Of a DNA stretch of 64,000 nucleotides, positions 1 to 8,420 are shown one piece after another. The DNA lies in contig NZ_VBUT01000001.1 in NCBI RefSeq assembly GCF_005863245.1, positions 248,001 to 312,000 on the forward strand. The letters run 5' to 3'. This DNA comes from Nocardia cyriacigeorgica. Lineage in GTDB: Bacteria; Actinomycetota; Actinomycetes; Mycobacteriales; Mycobacteriaceae. The notes beneath the pieces are model-generated. The model searched no databases. It was not told the DNA's origin and saw only the letters and a program-made list of their open reading frames with translations. Both the position numbers and the translations under genes were made by a program. The stretch's first letter is position 1; each line of letters begins with the position of its first letter.

Positions 1-168
1 AAGTGCTTCAAGAAGAGCGATCGACGATCGAGCCGCTTCACATCGATCCCACAGTTCCAATGCCTGTTCACCAATGGTCGCTATGTCGCAGTTGTCGATG
101 CGGCACAGATTCAAGATCTGCACCAAAAGGCATCGGCGCAGTATTTGTTGTTGACAGACGAACGCTGA
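1..168 (+). CDS. C-terminal fragment of a probable DUF7373-like lipoprotein
   Basis: Frame 1 is open from the first base of the window to a TGA at 166-168, giving the last 55 residues of a protein whose start lies upstream. The tail ends in QYLLLTDER and holds a GRYVAVVDAAQIQDLHQ segment. This resembles, from memory, the C-terminal end of Nocardia lipoproteins annotated as DUF7373, which are surface proteins of unknown function. No domain can be confirmed from so short a piece. An ATG-initiated frame overlapping it at 3-203 looks non-coding by comparison. The gene is followed by 76 bp and then by the kinase gene in the same direction, so the two may be co-transcribed. Existence of the coding tail is fairly likely; the family name is tentative. 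Confidence 0.45.
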   Translation, partial: KCFKKSDRRSSRFTSIPQFQCLFTNGRYVAVVDAAQIQDLHQKASAQYLLLTDER

Positions 169-244
169 TCGCACCGGGATCGACAGAGATCAGCAACCGC
201 TAGTACGTTTCAGCCTCGAGGGGCATCAGACACAGGAGGTACGA

Positions 245-1786
245 ATGCCGTTGCGGCCAGGTGCCGTCGTGGGCGGCTACCGAATACTCCAGGTCCTCGG
301 TAGCGGTGGCATGGGCACGGTCTATCTCGCTCAGAACCCGATCCTGCCGAAGCGGGATGCCCTGAAGGTTCTCAGCTCCGACTTGTCGACAGACCCAGAG
401 TTTCGGGCACGGTTCGAACGCGAAGCGAATCTTGCTGCGGGCCTGGATCACCCGAATCTCGTCGCCGTATACAGCCGCGGCGAAGAGGACGGGCAGCTGT
501 GGATCGCGATGCAGTACGTCGACGGCACGGATGCGTCCGAAGAGGTCGCCAAGGGACCGTCAGTCATGACACCGCAGCGGGCGCTTCGTATTATCTCCGA
601 GGTCGGCAAGGGGCTCGACTACGCGCACCGCAAAGGCCTCCTGCATCGCGACGTCAAACCGGCGAACTTCCTACTCTCACGGGTCGAAGGCGACGACGAA
701 GAGCGCGTCTTCCTCACGGACTTCGGCGTGGCGAAGTCCGCTGACGATGGCCAGGATCTGACAGCGACCGGCAACTTCATGGCCACCGTCGCGTATGCGC
801 CGCCAGAGCAGCTGGTCGGCGCACAGCTGGACTATCGAGCCGATATCTACAGCCTGGCTTGCTCATTCTTCAAGCTGCTCACAGGCCAGAACCCGTACCC
901 GTCGACCATGCCGGCTGTCGTCATGATGGGCCACCTGCACGAACCACCACCCAGCGTGAGTGCAGCCCGGCCAGGCCTACCGGCGGCTCTGGATGCGGTC
1001 ATCGCCAAAGCAATGGCCAAGTCACCCGAAGACCGCTACGGAAGCTGCCGCGAGTTCGTCCAGGCAGCCGAGGCTGCCCTGCTGGGCCAGCCCCAATTCC
1101 AAGCGCCACCTTCGGCATACGTCTCGGACCCGAGTCGCTACGCTCCGACGGCACCGCAGACTCAGTTTCAGTATTCCCAGCCGATGCATGCCGGTGACTC
1201 GACCGGGCCACGCATCGCTGCGACGGTTCCGAATGTGCGGCCGCGACGGGAACGCCGCATCAGCGGGAAACTTGTAGCTGCCACCCTCGCGGTGGTCGCG
1301 CTAATCGCGATTGCTGCGGGCACCTACTTCACCGTCGGGAGCCCGGGCGCAGACGCCGGACCCGGGTTGGCGCAGATCCGTGCAGACCACCCGGAATTCG
1401 CGGACAAGACGATTGCCGCGTTCAACATTGGCGAGTCGTCGATATCTGCAGTGCTGGATGGATCAGATCAGGCTAAATTTCTACAGGACATAGGGTTTCG
1501 ATATAGCAAGGACTACCAGCCACTCGGAGCTGAGAAGTCGCCGCGTGACCTCGCTCCAACCACATTCCAGTTGGCCGGTCAGCTGGACGTGGTAATAGCT
1601 GTCCGGACCGACAGCCTTGCAGGTGGTGGCGGTCTTCGTGGATTACCGCCGGGCTTGATGGCAACAAGCGCGAAGATTGTTGTAATTGATGAACCCGCGG
1701 CAGTGCAGTCGTTTCAGGTATGGACCGACCAGTCGGCCGACCGCCTGGTAGAAACCATGGTTCCAAAGTTGTCGAAGGTACTCTGA
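245..1786 (+). CDS. membrane Ser/Thr protein kinase (PknB-like), non-PASTA sensor domain
   Basis: A 513-residue Hanks-type kinase that phosphorylates Ser/Thr residues of target proteins at the cytoplasmic face of the membrane. Visible motifs are the glycine loop GSGGMG (19-24), catalytic Lys41 in ALKVL, Glu60 of helix C, HRDVKPAN with Asp136 and Asn141, DFG at 159-161 and APPEQ in the activation segment. A Pro/Gln-rich juxtamembrane stretch leads to one transmembrane helix at about 342-364. The roughly 145-residue extracellular part has no PASTA pattern and I do not recognise it. The start is fixed by an AGGAGG element about 6 bp upstream of ATG 245. It converges on the ESX-4 substrate genes across a strong hairpin. 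A role in controlling the neighbouring secretion system is possible but only inferred from position. Confidence 0.9.
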   Translation: MPLRPGAVVGGYRILQVLGSGGMGTVYLAQNPILPKRDALKVLSSDLSTDPEFRARFEREANLAAGLDHPNLVAVYSRGEEDGQLWIAMQYVDGTDASEEVAKGPSVMTPQRALRIISEVGKGLDYAHRKGLLHRDVKPANFLLSRVEGDDEERVFLTDFGVAKSADDGQDLTATGNFMATVAYAPPEQLVGAQLDYRADIYSLACSFFKLLTGQNPYPSTMPAVVMMGHLHEPPPSVSAARPGLPAALDAVIAKAMAKSPEDRYGSCREFVQAAEAALLGQPQFQAPPSAYVSDPSRYAPTAPQTQFQYSQPMHAGDSTGPRIAATVPNVRPRRERRISGKLVAATLAVVALIAIAAGTYFTVGSPGADAGPGLAQIRADHPEFADKTIAAFNIGESSISAVLDGSDQAKFLQDIGFRYSKDYQPLGAEKSPRDLAPTTFQLAGQLDVVIAVRTDSLAGGGGLRGLPPGLMATSAKIVVIDEPAAVQSFQVWTDQSADRLVETMVPKLSKVL

Positions 1787-1908
1787 GGGAGATTTTGCCC
1801 ACCCAATGTCACCCGCCCCGAAACGAGCCCACCAAATTACCCACGCGGCAAAATCTGAACCCAGAACCGCTATCTGACAGGAAATCGAACTCGATCTCGT
1901 CCAGACAA

Positions 1909-1947
1909 TGAAGTGCTCCAATGCGCTAATCGCATTGGAGCACTTCA
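1909..1947. terminator. bidirectional hairpin terminator between kinase and esxT-like gene
   Basis: A perfect 17-bp inverted repeat (arms 1909-1925 and 1931-1947, TGAAGTGCTCCAATGCG and its complement) with a 5-nt loop lies between two convergent genes. There is no strong T-run on either side, so it may act as an actinobacterial U-poor terminator for both transcripts. Confidence 0.75.
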
Positions 1948-1955
1948 GGGACTAA

Positions 1956-2243
1956 TCACATGCCGAGCCAGGCACCGGCATTCTGCTTGTCAGTGGCACT
2001 CATATTGATCGCACCGTCCTCGACGACCTTTGCGATACGCTCCAGAACGCTGATCATCTGATCATGCGCGTTGTCCCAGCGAGCCTGAACCTGGTCGTAG
2101 GCTGTCCGGGCCTCATCCGTTTCCCACTCTGCGCGCAGTTGGTTGATGTAGTTGCGAAGCTCGTCACGAGTCTCATTGATGCGCCCCTGCGACGTACGAA
2201 TGTCACCGGCCAGCATCATCAACTGACCTTCGCTGTACTTCAT
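1956..2243 (-). CDS. esxT: WXG100 family protein, EsxT-like (ESX-4 substrate)
   Basis: A 95-residue helical-hairpin protein of the WXG100 size class, expected to be exported by ESX-4 as a heterodimer with the preceding gene product. The turn carries Trp40 in AEWETDEA, so the Gly of WXG is replaced by Thr. The M. tuberculosis EsxT (Rv3444c) turn, LWTREAA, likewise lacks the glycine, and both proteins end in AGAW-like residues, which supports orthology. The gene is last in the minus-strand run eccC4, Rv3446c-like gene, esxU-like gene, esxT-like gene, in the same order as in M. tuberculosis. The gap to the upstream esxU-like gene is 32 bp. A GGGAGCGGA-type ribosome site precedes the ATG. Confidence 0.8.
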   Translation of the reverse strand: MKYSEGQLMMLAGDIRTSQGRINETRDELRNYINQLRAEWETDEARTAYDQVQARWDNAHDQMISVLERIAKVVEDGAINMSATDKQNAGAWLGM

Positions 2244-2275
2244 ATTCCGCTCCCTTTGTATTAAGTACTAGTGAG

Positions 2276-2620
2276 TTAGACCTTCAGATTCAGACTCGAA
2301 TCCGACCCGAGATCGCCCGAAGCACCCGCCTTCAGGATGTCATCGTGATGCTGCTGCTCGGCCTCGGTGTACCCCACGCCGTTCTTCCGAATCTGCGCGG
2401 CAATATCCTGCAAAACGGTGTGCAGATTGTCGGAAGCCCTGTCGTAATCGTCCATAACCCGCTTGAACGATCCGGCAGCCGCGCCTTCCCAGTGCTCCGC
2501 AGATCCCTGAACGAGGTTCCGGATCACACCCAACTCGCTTCCGAGCTGATTGTTGACGTTCTCGACGTGCTTGGCCGAGGTCTCCATCGCCGCGGCATCG
2601 GCCCTCACATTGCCAGACAT
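2276..2620 (-). CDS. esxU: WXG100 family protein, EsxU-like (ESX-4 substrate)
   Basis: A 114-residue WXG100 protein with Trp44-Glu45-Gly46 in the helix turn and a YTEAE sequence at 84-88, which fits the YxxxD/E type VII export motif. The C-terminal tail after residue 95 is flexible and Gly/Ser-rich. It is the likely signal-bearing partner of the adjacent EsxT-like protein, and the pair would be exported folded through the EccC4-containing channel. Position and order match Rv3445c in the M. tuberculosis ESX-4 locus. A GGAGG element lies just upstream of ATG 2620. The 129-bp gap before it could hold a separate promoter that lifts substrate expression above that of the machinery genes. Confidence 0.82.
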   Translation of the reverse strand: MSGNVRADAAAMETSAKHVENVNNQLGSELGVIRNLVQGSAEHWEGAAAGSFKRVMDDYDRASDNLHTVLQDIAAQIRKNGVGYTEAEQQHHDDILKAGASGDLGSDSSLNLKV

Positions 2621-2749
2621 GCTTCCTCCTGTTTATGGGTGGGTTCGGTCGTCCTGCTCAGGCAGCACCGAACTGCTTCTACATGAAGATTGGACGCTCT
2701 GAAGATCCAATCGGTTCCATCGATCTGGAAGAAATTTCTTGGGCTGGTG

Positions 2750-4213
2750 TCATGGGATGACTTCCAGCGTGGTTGCGACATCTGCACATAGTTGTGTTGT
2801 CGTGTCTTGCCCCCCTGTCTGATATTGGCACCCGATGGCGACTTGGGTGCTGTGTTCGACGATAACATGCCAGTCGACTTGTGAACCGTCGTCTGGATGT
2901 TCGGTGTAGGCCAGGCCGGAGCGGCCGCCGAAGACCACGTCACGGCGCAGCGGGCTCATGGTTCCCGCGGGCCGCTGTTTGATCTGTGCCTCGAGGTCGG
3001 CCGCCACCTTGTCGTAGCCGACGCCAGGTACGACCTGCTTCTGTGTGAGCGTGATTCGAGCCTTCGTACCATCTTCCGGGACCAGGTAGATCCGGGATCC
3101 ACCTGCGGCCTCGGTGATCCGCCAGCCGGCCGGGGCCTCGAATCGGATGTTGCCGATGGCCTGAGAGGCCGGTACGGCCTTCGTGGTGGTCGCCTTTGCG
3201 GGAGTTGTCGGCGCGGCCGTGGATGACGAAGGTTCGGCAACGGTGGACGTTTGAGCTGCTGCTGCTGCGCTACCCGAATCATCGGGCTGGTTCAGTACGA
3301 CAGCTGCGCCGGCACCTGCGACCACTATCGCAGCCACTGCGGCAGCAGCGATGTAGATCGGTGTGCGCGACCGAGGTGGTCGGGTGGCGGCTGCACGTTC
3401 GCGCAGCGGCTGCAGCCATTCGGTCTGCGGGAGCGGAGGAATCGCCGCCGTGGGGTAGTGCGAGGCCTCCGCCTGCTTGTTACGGGCGAGGTCGGCGTTC
3501 GCGACTGTGCGCAGATCGGTGTCCGGACCCGAGACGTCGGCGACCGCTGAACCGATGAGCTCGAGGAAACCGGTGTCGGCGCCACCGACGACCAGCACGC
3601 TATCGGTGGGACGTCCGGACAGCAGACGCTCGAGGAGAGCTCGCAACTCGCTGAAACCGGGGCTGCCCGGGGCGATCTCGGCGAAGGCCAGATTCGGTTC
3701 GTGCTCACATGCCTCGATCTCGGGGCCTTGGTGGCCGTAGATGATCGATGTGGCCGTTGTCGACAGTGGACCGAATTCGAGCACCACGGTTCGCCGGTCG
3801 CGATTGCGGGTATCGGCGGCCACCGCACGCAGGGCGGCCACTTGGAACTCGACCTCGGACGCGACACGCAAGCCGGCAGTTTCGATTGCCGAACGGCGTC
3901 TGGTGCCCCATTCGGTCGGGATGACGACGGTGAGACGCTCGCAGGGCGCTGGAACCCGAAGCTCGGTAAGCAATCTGCCGAACACGGCGGTCATGCCGTC
4001 GACCGGCGAGGGCAAGCTCGGCAGATAGGCGATGCGGTCAGCGGTCAGCAATTGCACTGCCGAACATGCCATCGACTGCGGCGCCAGTGGCTCACCAACG
4101 ACGAGGCTGATGCCGTCGCTACCGGGTGCCACCGACGGTGGCATGTCCGCGTGCGTGTTCGAGCTCCGCGCCCAGAGACGCGTTTCGGTGATAGTCAGCT
4201 CGACGGCGGTCAT
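2750..4213 (-). CDS. type VII secretion-associated protein, Rv3446c family
   Basis: A 487-residue protein matching the ESX-4-associated Rv3446c family in position and architecture. The N-terminal ~270 residues look like an actin/Hsp70-type fold (TVVLEFGPLSTTATSI, VLVVGGADTGFLELIG). There is one transmembrane helix at about 280-305 (IAAAAVAAIVVAGAGAAVVL), then a Thr/Ala-rich linker and a C-terminal extracytoplasmic domain of about 140 residues (FEAPAGWRITEAAGG to TLEVIP). The ATG overlaps the eccC4 stop codon as ATGA, so translation is probably coupled. Its biochemical role is unknown. The linkage to eccC4 and the Esx pair suggests a part in ESX-4 assembly or substrate handling. Family assignment rests on synteny plus motif recall. 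Confidence 0.8.
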   Translation of the reverse strand: MTAVELTITETRLWARSSNTHADMPPSVAPGSDGISLVVGEPLAPQSMACSAVQLLTADRIAYLPSLPSPVDGMTAVFGRLLTELRVPAPCERLTVVIPTEWGTRRRSAIETAGLRVASEVEFQVAALRAVAADTRNRDRRTVVLEFGPLSTTATSIIYGHQGPEIEACEHEPNLAFAEIAPGSPGFSELRALLERLLSGRPTDSVLVVGGADTGFLELIGSAVADVSGPDTDLRTVANADLARNKQAEASHYPTAAIPPLPQTEWLQPLRERAAATRPPRSRTPIYIAAAAVAAIVVAGAGAAVVLNQPDDSGSAAAAAQTSTVAEPSSSTAAPTTPAKATTTKAVPASQAIGNIRFEAPAGWRITEAAGGSRIYLVPEDGTKARITLTQKQVVPGVGYDKVAADLEAQIKQRPAGTMSPLRRDVVFGGRSGLAYTEHPDDGSQVDWHVIVEHSTQVAIGCQYQTGGQDTTTQLCADVATTLEVIP

Positions 4214-7200
4214 GAGATGGGTGGCATCCAGGAAGTCTGGATGAGTTCGTTGCCCGCCCGACTCACCAAGGTGCCGCGACCTGGCGGCATTGCACTCGGG
4301 CGAACATTACCGAGCAGATTACCCTCTTCCCGGCTTCCACTCATGATCAGACCTGGTGTAGCCAGGTCTCGCAACCGTGCGATCACCGCCTCGTACATGG
4401 CTCGTGAGGCGCCGCCCGAGCGACGCGCGATGATGAGGTGGAACCCCACGTCCTTCGCATGAGGCAGATACTCGACAATCCCCGCAATTGGGTTGCCGCT
4501 ACCCGTGACAACCAGGTCGTAGTCGTCGACAATCAGATATATATCGGGGCCCGCCCACCAAGACCGTTCGCGAAGCTGCTGGGGCGTGATATCCGGTCCC
4601 GGCATCCGCGAAGCCAGCAGTTTGGCTATGTCTTTGACGTTGGTGGTGAGTCCTTGGGCGCCCGTCGCATACGCAGCAAGGTGGTCGCCTTCCACGGCGC
4701 CAAGCAAAGTGCGGCGGTAGTCGACCAAGATGATGGCAGCTTCCTGCGGCCGGTTCGACTCCATGATGCCTTGGCATATGCCTCGCAGCAGCGTGGTCTT
4801 GCCGCATTCGGTGTCACCAAAGATAAGGAAGTGTGGCTGCTCGTTGAAGTTGAGGAAGACAGGAGCGAGCTCCGACTCGTTGATACCGATGGGGATACTG
4901 GCATTCTTCCGGCCAGGAACGACCGTGCCCCAGCCCTCGAGGGCTGCTAGGAGATCATGGCGATCCAATTGATCCGGCAGCATCCGAACCTTCGGCGCAT
5001 GACGGCCAGGCGTAACAGCCGCGATCTGCAGCACTGCATTCGCCACGCCATTGCTGAGATCCTGCGGATCTGAGCTGCCATCGACCCGTGGTAACGCCGT
5101 CAGCATGTGCAGGTTCTCTGGAGTCATACCACGGCCTGGCCGGCCCTGCGGCACCAGCGCCGCGACTTTGCGACCGAAGTCAGAGTCGGCCGGGTCTCCG
5201 AGGCGGAGTTCAAGGCGGGTACCGATCTGATCCTTCAGCGCCGGACGCGCTTCCATCCAGCGCGACAGCGCGATCACTACGTGGACACCATAGGACAGGC
5301 CCTGAACGGCGAGGTTCATGATCGGTTGTTCGAGGGCTTCATAGTCCTGGCGGATCGAGCCGAAGCCGTCGATGACCAAGAAGGCGTCGCCGAACGGGTC
5401 CTCATGGGCGCCGGCCGCGGCGGGGCTACTTGACGGGTCCATCGCACGCAGGCGGCGGAATTCGGCCATCGACTCGATGCCGAGCTGACGGAAACGCAGT
5501 TCGCGCTGACGGACGATCGTGGTCATCTCCGCGACGGTGCGGCGGACCTTGTCTTCGTCGAGACGGCCCGCCACCGAACCCACATGCGGCATGCCTTCGA
5601 GGCTGGCCAAGGTACCGCCACCGAAGTCGAGGCAGTAGAACTGCACCTGTTCGGCGGTGTGGGTCAGCGACATCGACATGATCAGGGTGCGGAGCATGGT
5701 CGACTTGCCGGACTGCGGGCCGCCGACGACGGCGACGTTGCCCCGGGAGCCGGACAGGTCGACGACCAGGGGGTCGCGGCGCTGGTCGTAGGGGCGGTCG
5801 ACGATGCCGATGGGGGCGCGCAGGGTGGCCACTGCCGCGTATTCGCCGGTGAGGATCGAGCGCGGGACGAGCTGGTCGAGGGTGGGGGCCTCGTCGAGCG
5901 GCGGGAGCCAGATCTCGTGTGCGGGACGGCCGTGGCCGCGGATGCGCTGCACGAGCATGCCGATGTTGGACAGCTGTTCGCCGTCTTCGCCGGCCTGGGG
6001 TTCCGGATCATCGGTGGGTTCGGGTGGCAGCGGGATGCGGTCGGCGCTGCGGAAATCGACGTGGCCTGCTTCGAACGGCCTTGCGCGCACGTCGATTTCA
6101 CCGGCCTGGGTCGCGATGGTCATGTCGCGCTGCGAACCACCGCCGACGTAGGGGCCGGAGACGTAGGAGGCCTGGAAGCGGACGATCTCACCGGAGTCGG
6201 ACTTGAGGTAACCGCCACCGGGACTGTTGGGCAGGTTGTAGGCGTCGGGAACACCGAGCACCTGCCGGGATTCGTTGGCGGAGAAGGTTTTCAGGCCGAT
6301 GCGGTAGGAGAGGTGGCTCTCCAGGCCCTTGAGCTTGCCTTCTTCCAGTCGCTGCGAGGCGAGCAGCAGGTGCACGTGCAGCGAGCGGCCGAGGCGGCCG
6401 ATCATGACGAACAGTTCCGCGAAATCCGGGTGCTGGGTGAGCAGTTCGGAGAACTCGTCGAGCACCACGAACAGCGCGGGCAGCGGGTCGAGGTCGGCGC
6501 CGGCGGCGCGGGCCTTCTCGTACTCGGAGACGTTGGCGAAGTTACCGGCCTGGCGCAGCACCTCTTGGCGCCGGTTCATCTCACCGGCCAGGGCGTCACG
6601 CATACGGTCGACGAGGTCGGCTTCGTCTTCGAGGTTGGTGATGACGGCGGCGACGTGCGGGACGTCTTCGAAGCCGAGGAAGGTGGCACCACCCTTGAAG
6701 TCGACCAGGACCAGGTTCAGCTGGTCCGGCGAGTGGGTGGCCAGCAGGCTGAGCACCAGGGTGCGCAGGAACTCCGATTTACCGGAACCGGTCGCACCGA
6801 TGCACAGGCCGTGCGGGCCCATACCGCTTTCGGCGGCTTCCTTGATGTCGAGCACCACGGGCAGGCCGTCGGCGCCGACGCCGAACGGGACCCGCAGCCG
6901 CTCCCGGCCGTAGCGGGGACGCCAGGCGTGCTCGGGGTTGAAGGTACCGATATCGCCGAGGTTCATCAGCTGGGCCCAGCTGGAGATGACCTCGGTGTCG
7001 TCGACCTCGACGTCGCTGCTGCGCTGGGTGGCGGCCCGGAACGGCGCCAGCCTGCGGGCCACCTGCTGGGCCTGCTCAGGGCTGATCCGGTCGATCATCG
7101 CGAAGCGTTCCTGGTTGCCGGTGGCACCGCGGCCGACGCATTCGCCGTTCTCGACGATCATCTTGATACCGCGCGAAACGGCAAGGCGCGGAGCGTATCC

Positions 7201-8247
7201 GCACAGGTCGATGATGGTGACGCCTTCGTAGCCGGATTCGCGGAGCTGATCCTCCTCCGACTCCAGCAGGCCGCCGTCGACGACGATGACGATGTGCACC
7301 AGGTTCGGGTTGGCCGGCTGGTTACGCGAATAGCGGACCCGATTGGCCAGCAGCGGCTGCAAGCCGGTGGCCGCCTCACGGATGGAGCTGTAGAACATGC
7401 GCTGGGTGCCGATGCCGTCCTGGGCGTCGGGATGCTGCGAATGCGGCAGCCACTTCGTCCAGTCCCATTCCGACGCGGTGTCCGGGCCACAGACGACGGC
7501 GATCAGTACCTGATCGGGACCGTGAAACATGGCCAGCTGCAACAACATCGCACGTGTCATATCGCGGGCCTGGCCGCGATCACCGTCGAGCGCGATGGTG
7601 GCGAAGCCCTTGACCGCGATCGCCGTCGGCAGATCCGGGACCGTGGAATGCGCGCGCACGAAGCGGCGCAGCGAGACCGCGGCGATCGGCTCCAGCTCTT
7701 CGACCGGGCCGGTTTCCGGGGCGATCAGCCGGGTGGCCAGGCGCTGGCCGCCGATGCCGATGCGGGCGTGGCAGAAGTCCTTGTCGCCGGCGCGGCGCTC
7801 CCACATCCGGCTGGTGCCGGCCAGCATCCAGATCAGACCGGGTTCCGGGTGGCTCCATTCGACGGCGGCGCGCTGCTGGGTGGCCGTCTCGTCGACGTCT
7901 TTACGCACCTGGTCGAGGTAGCGCAGATAGTCCTTGCGATCTTCGTTGGCTTCGGCGGCCTTCTGGCCCTTACCGCCACCCTGACCGGCGAACATGCCGA
8001 CCATGGAGAACAGCATCATGACCGGGAACATCATGGTCATCGGGTTCGACATCATGCCGCCACCCTGAGTGAACATCAGGGCCATCATCCCGACCATGCC
8101 GATGACCATCACGACCGGCATCAGCTTCATGAGCAGATTGCCCGGTGTCACCCGAGGGATCTCGGGAGGCGGCTGCAGGGTGACCTCGCCACCCGGCGTC
8201 CGCGGCATCTCCCGGCGTGCGCGCCGCTGAAACCGGACTGTGCTCAT
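4210..8247 (-). CDS. eccC4: ESX-4 secretion ATPase EccC4
   Basis: A 1,345-residue FtsK/SpoIIIE-type motor that recognises substrates and drives export through the ESX-4 pore. Two Met-rich transmembrane helices lie at about 35-90. Three ATPase domains follow, with Walker A lysines at Lys490 (GATGSGKSE), Lys848 (GGPQSGKST) and Lys1150 (GDTECGKTT). Walker B strands are LVLVDFKGG, FYCLDFGGG and IILVDYRRT. It is a single fused chain, not split as in ESX-1 EccCa/EccCb. The ATG at 8247 was preferred over a longer frame because it gives the conserved start MSTVRFQRR and has a GAGGGGG site upstream. The sequence further upstream lacks family similarity. It is divergent from eccD4 and overlaps the next gene by 4 bp. 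Confidence 0.95.
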   Translation of the reverse strand: MSTVRFQRRARREMPRTPGGEVTLQPPPEIPRVTPGNLLMKLMPVVMVIGMVGMMALMFTQGGGMMSNPMTMMFPVMMLFSMVGMFAGQGGGKGQKAAEANEDRKDYLRYLDQVRKDVDETATQQRAAVEWSHPEPGLIWMLAGTSRMWERRAGDKDFCHARIGIGGQRLATRLIAPETGPVEELEPIAAVSLRRFVRAHSTVPDLPTAIAVKGFATIALDGDRGQARDMTRAMLLQLAMFHGPDQVLIAVVCGPDTASEWDWTKWLPHSQHPDAQDGIGTQRMFYSSIREAATGLQPLLANRVRYSRNQPANPNLVHIVIVVDGGLLESEEDQLRESGYEGVTIIDLCGYAPRLAVSRGIKMIVENGECVGRGATGNQERFAMIDRISPEQAQQVARRLAPFRAATQRSSDVEVDDTEVISSWAQLMNLGDIGTFNPEHAWRPRYGRERLRVPFGVGADGLPVVLDIKEAAESGMGPHGLCIGATGSGKSEFLRTLVLSLLATHSPDQLNLVLVDFKGGATFLGFEDVPHVAAVITNLEDEADLVDRMRDALAGEMNRRQEVLRQAGNFANVSEYEKARAAGADLDPLPALFVVLDEFSELLTQHPDFAELFVMIGRLGRSLHVHLLLASQRLEEGKLKGLESHLSYRIGLKTFSANESRQVLGVPDAYNLPNSPGGGYLKSDSGEIVRFQASYVSGPYVGGGSQRDMTIATQAGEIDVRARPFEAGHVDFRSADRIPLPPEPTDDPEPQAGEDGEQLSNIGMLVQRIRGHGRPAHEIWLPPLDEAPTLDQLVPRSILTGEYAAVATLRAPIGIVDRPYDQRRDPLVVDLSGSRGNVAVVGGPQSGKSTMLRTLIMSMSLTHTAEQVQFYCLDFGGGTLASLEGMPHVGSVAGRLDEDKVRRTVAEMTTIVRQRELRFRQLGIESMAEFRRLRAMDPSSSPAAAGAHEDPFGDAFLVIDGFGSIRQDYEALEQPIMNLAVQGLSYGVHVVIALSRWMEARPALKDQIGTRLELRLGDPADSDFGRKVAALVPQGRPGRGMTPENLHMLTALPRVDGSSDPQDLSNGVANAVLQIAAVTPGRHAPKVRMLPDQLDRHDLLAALEGWGTVVPGRKNASIPIGINESELAPVFLNFNEQPHFLIFGDTECGKTTLLRGICQGIMESNRPQEAAIILVDYRRTLLGAVEGDHLAAYATGAQGLTTNVKDIAKLLASRMPGPDITPQQLRERSWWAGPDIYLIVDDYDLVVTGSGNPIAGIVEYLPHAKDVGFHLIIARRSGGASRAMYEAVIARLRDLATPGLIMSGSREEGNLLGNVRPSAMPPGRGTLVSRAGNELIQTSWMPPIS

Positions 8248-8420
8248 AAGACGAGAATTCCCCCTCTTGGCCTGCGGTGTTCGGGCCTCAGTGTAGAGGC
8301 AACCGCCGACATGTCGTACAGTTCGACCAGCATTCTGCTGCCCGGACCCATGGGTTCGCAAGCTCCGCTCGGGCCGGCGGGGTGCGGAAAACACGAGGTA
8401 GCGACCGAGTTGGGGGAGCC
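8248..8420. promoter_or_regulatory. divergent eccC4/eccD4 promoter region
   Basis: This 173-bp gap separates the eccC4 operon (minus) from the eccD4-mycP4 operon (plus) and must hold promoters for both. The only clear elements are the ribosome sites GAGGGGG (for eccC4) and TGGGGGAG (for eccD4). No convincing -10/-35 pair or operator was identified by eye. Confidence 0.5.

Noticed and set aside
3..203. Short ATG-initiated reading at the left edge
   Set aside because: A different frame, open from base 1 to 168, gives a more protein-like tail, so the short reading is taken as a shadow.
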